DNA of 64,000 nt, taken from positions 1 through 64,000 of the forward strand of contig JAWXBO010000003.1 of NCBI GenBank assembly GCA_034440175.1, in the 5' to 3' direction. A program made the position numbers and the translations under genes. Positions 7,929-15,923 of this stretch are shown in pieces (position 1 is the stretch's first letter; the number at the start of each line of letters is the position of its first letter). The notes under the pieces were generated by a model. The model had not been told where the DNA came from, did not search any database, and saw only the letters and a list, made by a program, of their open reading frames with translations. The DNA is from SZUA-430 sp034440175. Lineage in GTDB: Bacteria; Pseudomonadota; Alphaproteobacteria; Micropepsales; Micropepsaceae.

Positions 7929-9269
7929 TTGGATCCCCTCAAAATTGCCGTCGTCGGCTCCGGAATCTCAGGCCTTTCTGCTGCCTGGCTGCTGTCGCAA
8001 CGCCACACAGTGACGCTGATTGAGTCGGATGATCGCCTTGGGGGCCATTCGCACACTGTTGATTGCCTTATGGACGGCGTCCCGGTCGCGATCGATACCG
8101 GCTTTATCGTTTATAACCAAGGCACCTACCCTAATCTTACGGCTTTGTTCGAGCATCTGAAGTTGCCGACCACGGGCACGTCCATGGGGTTTGGCGTGTC
8201 GCTCGACGGTGGGCGATACGAATATTCCGGCAACGGCGCATTGCAGATGCTGGGTCATCTGAGCAATCTGTCTGATCTCGGCCATTGGCGGATGTTGCGT
8301 GATGTTGCCCGATTTTTCCGCACGGCGCGGATCCAGGCGCTTGGCGTTGGTGGTGATGTCTCGCTTGGACAATTCATGGCGGAGCAGGGATATTCCAGCG
8401 ACTTTGTCCGGCGTCATCTGTTGCCAATGGCCGGGGCTATTTGGTCTTGCGAACCACAGCGGATGCTCGCCTACCCGGCCCGCTCGTTCCTGAAGTTTTT
8501 CGACAATCACGGCTTGCTGAAGTTCGTCAACCGGCCGCAATGGCGAACGGTCACGGGCGGGTCGCGCGAGTATGTGCACAGGTTGATGGCCGGCAAACGC
8601 ATACGCACGCTGACCGGCTGCCAGGTTACGTCGATCAAGCGCCGTAACGCCCAAATCCACCTACACGCCAAAAACGATTTTCACGAGACGTTCGATCATG
8701 TGGTGCTTGGCGCCCATGCCGATCAGGCGCTGGCAATGCTCGGCGATCCGACGCCGGAGGAGCAGCGCTGCCTGTCTGCCTTTCCGTATGTACGCAACCG
8801 CGTGGTGCTGCACCGGGACGCGTCGTTCATGCCACGCCGCCGCCGGCTTTGGTCGAGCTGGAATTATCAGTCGAGCGGGGAGGAAAGTACCGGCGCCGTC
8901 ACCTATTGGATGAATGCACTTCAACCCTTGCCGGCCAGCACCAACTTCTTTGTGACTGTCAATCCACCCAGAGAGCCGCTTGCCGGAACAGTCGAGCGCG
9001 AGTTCGTCTATGAACACCCGGTCTTTACTGTTGAGACGGCGCAGGAGCAGCAACGATTGTGGGCGCTGCAGGGCAAGCGAGGTACGTGGTTTTGCGGTGC
9101 TTACTTCGGCGCGGGCTTTCATGAGGATGGACTTCAGGCCGGTCTGGCAGTCGCGGAACAACTCGGGGACTTGAAACGGCCATGGAGCGTTTCCAATCCG
9201 TCGGGGCGCATTCACGTTCATCAGCGGACTCTCGCATCACCTCCGTTGCAATTCGAGGCCGCGGAGTGA
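7929..9269 (+). CDS. FAD-dependent amine-oxidase-like protein (COG2907)
   Basis: 446 residues beginning with a dinucleotide-binding fold, IAVVGSGISGLSAAWLLSQ, followed by ESDDRLGGHSHTVD, and ending in the GTWFCGAYFGAGFHEDGLQAG motif of FAD-binding flavin monooxygenase/amine-oxidase-like proteins. The only start in frame near the homology is TTG at 7929, preceded by GAAAGG. It is first in a three-gene operon with overlapping junctions (DUF1365, cyclopropane synthase). Operons of this type are RpoE-ChrR targets in alphaproteobacteria and are inferred to modify fatty acyl chains, but the exact reaction of this enzyme is not established. Confidence 0.9.
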   Translation: MDPLKIAVVGSGISGLSAAWLLSQRHTVTLIESDDRLGGHSHTVDCLMDGVPVAIDTGFIVYNQGTYPNLTALFEHLKLPTTGTSMGFGVSLDGGRYEYSGNGALQMLGHLSNLSDLGHWRMLRDVARFFRTARIQALGVGGDVSLGQFMAEQGYSSDFVRRHLLPMAGAIWSCEPQRMLAYPARSFLKFFDNHGLLKFVNRPQWRTVTGGSREYVHRLMAGKRIRTLTGCQVTSIKRRNAQIHLHAKNDFHETFDHVVLGAHADQALAMLGDPTPEEQRCLSAFPYVRNRVVLHRDASFMPRRRRLWSSWNYQSSGEESTGAVTYWMNALQPLPASTNFFVTVNPPREPLAGTVEREFVYEHPVFTVETAQEQQRLWALQGKRGTWFCGAYFGAGFHEDGLQAGLAVAEQLGDLKRPWSVSNPSGRIHVHQRTLASPPLQFEAAE

Positions 9270-10045
9270 GCGCACCGGGTTCATGTCTGTATCATGGCGA
9301 CGTCGTCCACCGGCGGCGGGTGCCCGTGCGACACAAATTGCGTTACCGTGTTTACAATCTGTATGCCGACATCGACGAGCTGGAGCATCTCGGCCGCAGG
9401 CTGCGCCTGTTCAGTTATAACCGGTTCAATCTCTTCAGCATCGACGACCGGGATCACGGACCGGGCACCGGGACTTCGATCCGCGACCATGTTTGGCGGC
9501 TGGTCAAGGCTGCGGAGAACGGCACCGAGGTCGCGCGCGTTTTCATGCTTTGCTATCCGCGCGTTCTGGGTTTCGTGTTCAATCCGATCACAGTCTATTA
9601 TGGGTTCGATGGCGGCGGCGGGCTCCGGCTTACGATCTACGAGGTCAACAACACTTTCGGCGAACGGCATTCTTACGTCATTCCCGCCGGCGGCAACTTG
9701 CATCAATCCTGTTCCAAGGCGTTGTATGTTTCGCCGTTCAACTCGGTTGAGGGACACTATGATTTCGCCCTTGGGGTGCCTGGCGATAAGTTGACTCTTG
9801 GCATAACGCTGACGACGCCTGATGGTCCGCGGATGACGGCCTGGTTCTCGGGATCGCGTATGGCGCTCACCGATCGAAAACTCTTGCGTTCCTTCCTCGG
9901 TCTGCCGCTGCTGCCGTTGAAGATTATCGGCGCCATTCATTGGGAGGCTTTCAAGCTATGGCTCAAGGGCTTGCGGTTGGAGAAACGCCCCACCCCGCCG
10001 AGGACACAAGTGTCATTCTCCACGACAGCAAAAGGCCGCAAATGA
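9266..10045 (+). CDS. DUF1365 family protein
   Basis: 259 residues from a GTG start that overlaps the preceding stop (GTGA), with GAGG 7 nt upstream. Family features include SCLYHGDVVHRRRVPVRHKLRYRVYNLYADIDEL at the N-terminus, LCYPRVLGFVFNPITVYYGFD in the middle and YEVNNTFGERHSY. The function is unknown. Its constant company with a COG2907 oxidoreductase and a cyclopropane synthase suggests a step in acyl-chain modification. Confidence 0.93.
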   Translation: MSAPGSCLYHGDVVHRRRVPVRHKLRYRVYNLYADIDELEHLGRRLRLFSYNRFNLFSIDDRDHGPGTGTSIRDHVWRLVKAAENGTEVARVFMLCYPRVLGFVFNPITVYYGFDGGGGLRLTIYEVNNTFGERHSYVIPAGGNLHQSCSKALYVSPFNSVEGHYDFALGVPGDKLTLGITLTTPDGPRMTAWFSGSRMALTDRKLLRSFLGLPLLPLKIIGAIHWEAFKLWLKGLRLEKRPTPPRTQVSFSTTAKGRK

Positions 10046-11232
10046 CAAGTGACTCCCTGGAGACGCGCAGGCCTGTGCTTGAGCGATTGCTGGCCGCTAT
10101 CGGCCTGCGCGCTTGGGGTGTGGTTGCAGGCCATCTTGTCCTGACATTGCCATCGGGACGCAAAATCGAATTCGGGCACGCATCGCAAGGGCCGGCCGCC
10201 GAGCTTCGTCTAACGTCATACAGGGCCATTTGGGCATCGATCCGCCGTGGGTCCCTGGGCCTTTGCGAGGCTTACGTCGATGGCCATTGGCAAAGCCCTG
10301 ACCCCGCACTGGTGTTTTCTTTCTGCCTGGCGAACGGAAAAATTCTGGACCGCGCGACCAGTTTCGCCAGCCTCAGACGCTTGATCGACCGGATTTGGCA
10401 CTTGCGGCGCAACAACAGCCGCCGCGGTTCGAAGCGCAATATCGAAGCGCACTACGACCTCGGCAACACTTTCTACAGTTTGTGGCTCGACGGCACGATG
10501 ACGTATTCATCCGCCCGGTACAGGGATGGTGCCCAGAGTCTTGAAGCGGCACAGGCAGCGAAATACCAGTTGGTGCTTGAAGAGCTTGGACTGCAGCCGG
10601 GGCATACGCTGCTTGAAACAGGGTGCGGCTGGGGCGGGTTGGCGGAGGCAGCGGCCGGCGCCGGTGCTGCGGTGACGGGCATCACGCTCTCGGAGGAACA
10701 GCTTGCGTATGCCAAGCTGCGTCTCAATGGCAGAGCCGATCTTCGATTGCAGGACTATCGCGACGTCGGCGGCATCTTCGACCGGATCGCATCCATTGAA
10801 ATGGTCGAGGCCGTGGGTGAGGCCTATTGGCCGGAGTACTTCCGCATGCTGCGAGACCGGCTCAAACCGGGTGGCGTTGCCGTGATCCAGGCTATCACGA
10901 TCAATCCGCGCCTGTTTCCCGCTTACCGGCGCGGCGTGGATTTTATTCAGCGCCACATTTTTCCGGGTGGATTGTTGCCCACGACGGAAATTCTCAAGAG
11001 CCAGGCGGAGGCGGTGGGGCTTGTGTATCAGCCGGTGCTGAGCTTCGGTTTGGACTATGCGCGCACACTTGTTGTGTGGCGCGAGCGGTTCGACAGTGCC
11101 TGGCCCCAGATCGTGGCACTTGGGTTTGACGAGCGCTTCCGCCGCAAGTGGCAGCTTTATCTTGCCTACTGCGAGGCCGGATTTCGCGCCCGCACTATCG
11201 ACGTGGGGCTTTACCGTTTTGTGAAGCCGTAG
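10042..11232 (+). CDS. Cyclopropane-fatty-acyl-phospholipid synthase family methyltransferase
   Basis: 396 residues from the ATG at 10042, which overlaps the DUF1365 stop (ATGA). The catalytic-domain signatures are AHYDLGNTFYSLWLDGTMTYSSA, the SAM-binding LETGCGWGGLAE and IEMVEAVGE, with YRRGVDFIQRHIFPGG later. The enzyme transfers a methylene from SAM to unsaturated phospholipid chains, or performs a related methylation. Being last in an RpoE-promoted operon fits a membrane-lipid response to singlet oxygen. Other alphaproteobacterial paralogues instead make furan fatty acid precursors, which cannot be excluded. Confidence 0.93.
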   Translation: MTSDSLETRRPVLERLLAAIGLRAWGVVAGHLVLTLPSGRKIEFGHASQGPAAELRLTSYRAIWASIRRGSLGLCEAYVDGHWQSPDPALVFSFCLANGKILDRATSFASLRRLIDRIWHLRRNNSRRGSKRNIEAHYDLGNTFYSLWLDGTMTYSSARYRDGAQSLEAAQAAKYQLVLEELGLQPGHTLLETGCGWGGLAEAAAGAGAAVTGITLSEEQLAYAKLRLNGRADLRLQDYRDVGGIFDRIASIEMVEAVGEAYWPEYFRMLRDRLKPGGVAVIQAITINPRLFPAYRRGVDFIQRHIFPGGLLPTTEILKSQAEAVGLVYQPVLSFGLDYARTLVVWRERFDSAWPQIVALGFDERFRRKWQLYLAYCEAGFRARTIDVGLYRFVKP

Positions 11233-11255
11233 CGATCAGTTGTGGTTGTTGGAGA

Positions 11256-11693
11256 CTATTCCGGCAGCGTGGTGAAGGGATCGTGCAAGGCAACGCCCAG
11301 CGGTTGGAAGTGCTTCACGTTGCGCGTGAGCAAGGTGAGGCGGTGATGGGTTGCGGTTGCAGCTATGATGATATCCGCGAAGCCGGGTGGGCGGCCGAGT
11401 GCGCGGGCCTTGTCTGAAATGTTTCCGGCGATGCGCGCGACACTTGCGTCAAAAGCAAGCACGCGGTCGCCATAGAGGTGGAGTAGCGTCTCGAGCCAAG
11501 CGTCCAGGGCGGTTGCTTTGCGGGTTTCGCCCACACGGCGCGCCTTGGCTATTCCGTTCTGGATTTCCGCAATACTGACCGCCGACAGAAATAGTGCGTC
11601 GGAGTTCGCGTCCATCCATGCAACGAGGTTTCGCTGCAGTGGCGCTTTCGAAGGCGCCGCCATCGAAATTACATTCGTATCGACGAGATACAC
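11256..11693 (-). CDS. VapC-like PIN-domain toxin
   Basis: 145 residues with the PIN fold: MYLVDTNVIS (first acidic residue D5), AVSIAEIQNGI (second acidic residue) and PPGFADIIIAATATHHRLTLLTRN (third acidic residue and the TRN motif). PIN toxins are Mg-dependent ribonucleases that cleave tRNA or rRNA. The start follows the stop of the upstream antitoxin gene by one base. It converges with the cyclopropane synthase operon. Confidence 0.93.
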   Translation of the reverse strand: MYLVDTNVISMAAPSKAPLQRNLVAWMDANSDALFLSAVSIAEIQNGIAKARRVGETRKATALDAWLETLLHLYGDRVLAFDASVARIAGNISDKARALGRPPGFADIIIAATATHHRLTLLTRNVKHFQPLGVALHDPFTTLPE

Positions 11694-11694
11694 T

Positions 11695-11937
11695 TTACAA
11701 GTCTGCGATGCGGACCGGCGAGGGGTTTCGCGCGGCTAATTTCTCTACATTGGCCGGCGCCGACATCAGCAAGCGGCCGAAGGACGGTACGTGTGAAAGG
11801 CGTTCCCATTCCTTAAAGCTCAAGATCACGGCTTGGGGCTTTCCGTGCCGCGTAATCACTGAGGGCTTACCTTCCACCGCGCGATCAACTACGGCGGAGA
11901 GGTTCGTTTTGGCGTCGCGAAGCTGAATTTTTCGCAT
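11695..11937 (-). CDS. Phd/YefM-type antitoxin
   Basis: 80 residues from MRKIQLRDAKTNLSAVVDRAVEGKPSVITRHGKPQAVIL, the canonical Phd/YefM fold, followed by a C-terminal tail that should bind the PIN toxin. A longer frame runs upstream, but homology and a GGAG in the leader place the start at 11937. A 19-bp perfect palindrome lies 15 bp upstream, as expected for autoregulation. Confidence 0.9.
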   Translation of the reverse strand: MRKIQLRDAKTNLSAVVDRAVEGKPSVITRHGKPQAVILSFKEWERLSHVPSFGRLLMSAPANVEKLAARNPSPVRIADL

Positions 11938-11952
11938 GAGGAAATCTCCGTT

Positions 11953-11971
11953 TATGACTACAGTAGTCATA
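11953..11971. promoter_or_regulatory. Palindromic operator of the Phd/VapC operon
   Basis: TATGACTAC-A-GTAGTCATA, a perfect 19-bp inverted repeat about one base centre, lies just upstream of the antitoxin start. Its position and symmetry fit a binding site for the antitoxin dimer. Confidence 0.65.
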
Positions 11972-12067
11972 TATGAGTTAAGGAGCGGTTTCAACTGGGA
12001 TTTGGTCAGCTTTTTGACCGGGGCTCGAATTGTGTAAACTCGTGCGCCAAATCAGGAGTGCGCCCAT

Positions 12068-12652
12068 ATGTTGCCGGTTGCTGTCAGGACTGTCACAAAG
12101 GACGAGCGCGAGAGGGCGCTTGATATTTTTACGCTGGCGTTTGTCGACGATCCGGTGTTGCGCTGGATCATGGCGGATGGGAGCGTTTATCTGCAAAATC
12201 TGGGTGCGGCGCAGTTTGCGCTGGGCGGGCGGGCGCTGGAGCATGGCACGGCGCATTGCCTGGATGATTTTTCTGCCGCCGCATTCTGGTTGCCGCCGGG
12301 CGTAGGTGTCGATGAAGAGGCTATGGGTGGGCTGATTGAGCGGGTGGCGACCGAGAAAGTGAGCGGCGACCTTGTCGGCATCGTGGAGCAGATGGGGCAG
12401 TTTCATCCGCAAGAACCGCATTGGTATCTGGCCGTGCTAGGAGTCGATGTGCACCGGCAAGGCAAGGGCTTGGGCGCACTATTGATGAAGCATGCGCTGG
12501 CGCGTATCGACGGCGAGGGACTGCCCGCCTATCTCGAATCGTCGAACCCGCGCAACATTCCATTTTACGAGCGGCATGGCTTCGAGGTGATGGGGCGGAT
12601 TCAATCGGGCAAGTCACCGGTGGTAACGCCGATGTTACGCCGGGCGCGCTGA
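12068..12652 (+). CDS. GNAT family N-acetyltransferase
   Basis: 194 residues. The C-terminal half has the GNAT core: HWYLAVLGVDVHRQGKGLGALLMKHAL (acetyl-CoA loop HRQGKGLG) and YLESSNPRNIPFYERHGFEV. The N-terminal half (ALDIFTLAFVDDPVLRWIM) resembles acetyltransferases annotated near antibiotic or polyamine acetylases. It is an isolated gene with no operon partner, and its substrate is unknown. Confidence 0.88.
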   Translation: MLPVAVRTVTKDERERALDIFTLAFVDDPVLRWIMADGSVYLQNLGAAQFALGGRALEHGTAHCLDDFSAAAFWLPPGVGVDEEAMGGLIERVATEKVSGDLVGIVEQMGQFHPQEPHWYLAVLGVDVHRQGKGLGALLMKHALARIDGEGLPAYLESSNPRNIPFYERHGFEVMGRIQSGKSPVVTPMLRRAR

Positions 12653-12695
12653 GGCTTGCGGCTTGCGCATTCCAGGCCGGCCATCGCGCAATGTC

Positions 12696-13460
12696 TCAGC
12701 CGCGAAATTTCCGGTTCAGTTTGCGCATGCCGGCGATCCAGCGGTTGTAGTCGCCAGTTTTGCGGCGCATGTATTCAAGCACTTCGGGGTGGGGCAGGAT
12801 CAGGAAGTCTTCGGCCTCGATTGCGCGCACGCAGGCTTCGGCCACGGTATCGGGCTCCATCATGCCGTCGATCGAGGCGACGCCATCGGGGTTGCCTGCG
12901 GTCATCGCCGTGCGCACGGCCTGGGGACATAATACAGAGACTTTGATGCCTTGATCGCCGTGCGTGATGGCGAGCCATTCGGCGAGTCCCACGGCTGCGT
13001 GCTTTGTCACCGCATAAGGTGCCGAGCCGATTTGCGAGAGGAGGCCTGCGGCGGAGGCGGTGTTGAGCAGGTAACCGCCGCCGCGTGCGATCATGCGAGG
13101 CACCAGGTGGCGCGCCGCCCAGACATGCGCCATGACGTTGATGTCCCAGATGCGATCCCAATTTTCGTTCGACGCTTCCGCCCCGCCGGGGACGCCGATG
13201 CCGGCGTTCGAGCAGAAAAGACCGATGGGGCCGTGATCGGTCTCGACGCGTTCGATCAGATGGCGGATGTCGTCTTCCCTGGCGACGTTGGTTTCGAACG
13301 CAACGCCGCCGATTTCGTCTGCCACTGCCCTGGCACCCGCGCCGTTGAGGTCGGCACAAACGACGAGTTTGGCACCTTCCCTGGCGAAGCGCACGGCCAT
13401 GGCGCGGCCGATGCCGCTGGCGGCACCGGTTATGACAATGATCCGGTCTTTCAGCTGCAT
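12696..13460 (-). CDS. Classical short-chain dehydrogenase/reductase
   Basis: 254 residues. The nucleotide-binding TGAASGIG is at 11-18, then CSNAGIG (the NAG motif) and the catalytic Ser, Tyr and Lys in TASAAGLLSQIGSAPYAVTKHA. After the Asp-containing beta-2 end (VVCADLNGA) an NAD preference is more likely than NADP. The C-terminus (HPEVLEYMRRKTGDYNRWIAGMRKL) is of the type seen in many uncharacterised alphaproteobacterial SDRs. It is a single gene with unknown substrate. Confidence 0.9.
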   Translation of the reverse strand: MQLKDRIIVITGAASGIGRAMAVRFAREGAKLVVCADLNGAGARAVADEIGGVAFETNVAREDDIRHLIERVETDHGPIGLFCSNAGIGVPGGAEASNENWDRIWDINVMAHVWAARHLVPRMIARGGGYLLNTASAAGLLSQIGSAPYAVTKHAAVGLAEWLAITHGDQGIKVSVLCPQAVRTAMTAGNPDGVASIDGMMEPDTVAEACVRAIEAEDFLILPHPEVLEYMRRKTGDYNRWIAGMRKLNRKFRG

Positions 13461-13695
13461 GGCGCGTTGTCCTCCGAGTTTGTTGATGTCAGCGAGTAAT
13501 ACGGAGACATGACATATTTCTCAACGGTTATCGCAGGTTCCCGCACGCGGGCGAAGGGCAATGATTTCTGTGGATCTGGCGGGGGGAGCTGTAATGGGTT
13601 ATGTGGTAGGGAGTATCCGGGACGACCGCCCGTGCCAATCAACCCTGCGCAGGAATCCCTGGCGAATGTCAAGTCGTAAAGTGTCCCCTGATAAA

Positions 13696-15681
13696 ATGAT
13701 CAATAGATTTGTGGCGTGCATTTTCGTCGTAATGATGCTGGCATCCCCGGTTGCTGTTTCTTCTCCTGCCACCGGCGCACGGGATAGTGACGCGCTCGCC
13801 AAGGCCTTTGCGGCGCAGGACGCCAAAGACTGGGCGGGCGCCAAAACGCTAACCGCAGGACAATCGCCGATCATGCGCGACCTCGTGCAATGGCGCTATG
13901 TTTCTACTTCCGGGTCCGGTGCGACCTTCGACGAGATCAATGAGTTTCTGACAGCGCATGCCACCTGGCCCGGTCGAGGCACTATCGTGCAGCGCGGCGA
14001 GGAAGCAATTCTGGCCGAAAACCTCATCGAAACCAAGGGCACTGACTGGTTCAAAGCCCGCCCGCCCCGCACCAGTGGTGGCTGTCTTGCGTATGCAAAA
14101 TTCCTGTTCGCGCATGATCGCAATATTGATGCACTTGCCAGCGTCAGGCGATGCTGGCTCGCACTGGTGCTGAACTTCTCGGATTACCAGGACTGGGCAG
14201 GCGCCTCGCTTATGCCGCTTTCCGCAGACGACCATCTCGCGCGTGCCGACGCTTTGTTGTGGAACCGGAATGGGCAGGGCGCCAACGAGCTGCTGCCCTT
14301 GCTGTCGCCCAAGGCGCAAGGTGCGGCCGGTGCAAGGATCAAGATCCAGTCTGGAAGTGCTGTTGAACTGGAAGACGCCGTGGAAGGCGCTCCAAGCCCG
14401 TCCTGGGCCGCCAGCCTCATTTATGACCAAGGCGTGGCGCTCAGAAAATCTGGCAAGAGCACGGAGTCCTGGCCACTGCTCATGCGAGCTGATGAAACCG
14501 GCGCCCTGCCTTCACAGTATGCGCGCGTGTGGTGGCCGGAACACAATCTCGCCGCACGTACTGCGCTTGACACACCGGACTACGGCGCCGCCTACAGGCT
14601 GGCGTCGGGGACACAGTTGTCAGCCGGCACCGAAATCGCACTCTATCTGGAGGCGGAATTTCTGTCCGGCTGGATTGCGCTGCGCAAACTCGACAAGGCC
14701 AAGGCGGCCTTGGTGCATTTCCAGAACCTGGAACGGGCTGCAAAGTCGCCGGTGTCTCGCGCCCGCGCTCACTATTGGAAAGCGCAGGCGTTCAAGGCCC
14801 TAGATGATGAGGCGAGTGCGCAGCAATCGCTGGCGATCGCTGCCGCGGAGCCCACGACTTTTTACGGCCGTCTCGCGCTCGAGATGAAAACAGGGTCCAA
14901 ACCCGGCGCAAGTCCGTCGGTGAAACCTTCCGCCGCGCCCGCGACCGAAGGCATCGAAGAGCTCGTGCTGGCCTCCAACACGCTCTTTCTCATCGGCGAT
15001 GCTCGCCGCGCCAACGTCTTTGCCAATGCCGCCATTGATGTCTGCCAGACGGCGGGCTGTGCTGCCGCGCTCAGCGCGCGGCTTGCAGGAAAAGGCAACT
15101 CCTATGCCGCCTTGCGCAGTGCCAAGAAAGCGCAAACCCTTGGTGTCACCAGATTGGATGAGCTCTACCCGCTGGCCGAGCTGCCAGCCAGTTGTGCCGT
15201 GGCGGGCGTGCCGCCTTCACTGATCCTTGCGCTTGCCAGGCAGGAGAGCGAGTTCGATCCAGGGGCCGCCAGCACCGCAAACGCGCGTGGGCTTTTGCAG
15301 ATCCTGCCCTCTACGGCGCAGGATGTGGCGCGCCGTTACAAACTGCCCTACGCCGGTGCCGGCGATCTGTTTCTGCCCCAGACGAACCTCGCCATCGGTT
15401 GCTATCATGTGAAAGACCTCCTCGAGGCGTTTGGCGGCTCGTACGTGCTGACGATTGCTGCCTATAACGCCGGCCGTTCGCGCATCCAGGGCTGGATCAC
15501 CCTGCGTGGCGATCCTCGCGACCCAGAAATCGATGCCGTGGACTGGATCGAAACCATCCCGTTCGACGAAACGCGCAACTATGTGATGCGCGTATTCGAG
15601 AACGAACTTGCGTACAAGTCCCGCCTCGACGAACCGCTCCAGGTGCAGGAACTGAACCAGGACCTGCGCCGCAGGTTGTGA
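13696..15681 (+). CDS. slt: Soluble lytic murein transglycosylase
   Basis: About 661 residues from MINRFVACIFVVMMLASPVAV, a signal peptide. A long alpha-helical superhelix (about residues 40-480) is followed by the SLT catalytic domain with the acid Glu in ALARQESEFDP, then ARGLLQILPSTAQ, a later AYNAGRSRIQGW and NYVMRVFEN. It cleaves peptidoglycan glycan strands, forming 1,6-anhydromuropeptides in the periplasm. The frame is open back to 13561; ATG 13666 is an alternative start, but 13696 leaves a clean signal peptide. Single gene. Confidence 0.92.
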   Translation: MINRFVACIFVVMMLASPVAVSSPATGARDSDALAKAFAAQDAKDWAGAKTLTAGQSPIMRDLVQWRYVSTSGSGATFDEINEFLTAHATWPGRGTIVQRGEEAILAENLIETKGTDWFKARPPRTSGGCLAYAKFLFAHDRNIDALASVRRCWLALVLNFSDYQDWAGASLMPLSADDHLARADALLWNRNGQGANELLPLLSPKAQGAAGARIKIQSGSAVELEDAVEGAPSPSWAASLIYDQGVALRKSGKSTESWPLLMRADETGALPSQYARVWWPEHNLAARTALDTPDYGAAYRLASGTQLSAGTEIALYLEAEFLSGWIALRKLDKAKAALVHFQNLERAAKSPVSRARAHYWKAQAFKALDDEASAQQSLAIAAAEPTTFYGRLALEMKTGSKPGASPSVKPSAAPATEGIEELVLASNTLFLIGDARRANVFANAAIDVCQTAGCAAALSARLAGKGNSYAALRSAKKAQTLGVTRLDELYPLAELPASCAVAGVPPSLILALARQESEFDPGAASTANARGLLQILPSTAQDVARRYKLPYAGAGDLFLPQTNLAIGCYHVKDLLEAFGGSYVLTIAAYNAGRSRIQGWITLRGDPRDPEIDAVDWIETIPFDETRNYVMRVFENELAYKSRLDEPLQVQELNQDLRRRL

Positions 15682-15923
15682 GTTTTATCATGTCCCTTTA
15701 ATAGTGGCAGGCTGTTTCGCGCGTGAGGCGAGCAGGAGGGCGTTGGCTTGCTTGTTTGGAGAGTGCGAACACTTCCCGGGCGAGTGGGTAGCGTCGCCCA
15801 CTTCCCTCGCGTGTGTGCAACCCTGCGGCACCTCATTTGTTGGGCATTTGTCGCCCGGATACACTTGTCAGGTTAGGCCATAGACCACATGGTTTGCCCG
15901 TCTGCCTTGGGGGGCAGAAGGGG

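Noticed and set aside
15689..15720. Possible third copy of the leader repeat
   Set aside because: Only ATGTCCCTTTA and a nearby GTGGC match copy A; the hairpin and the GGACA words are missing.
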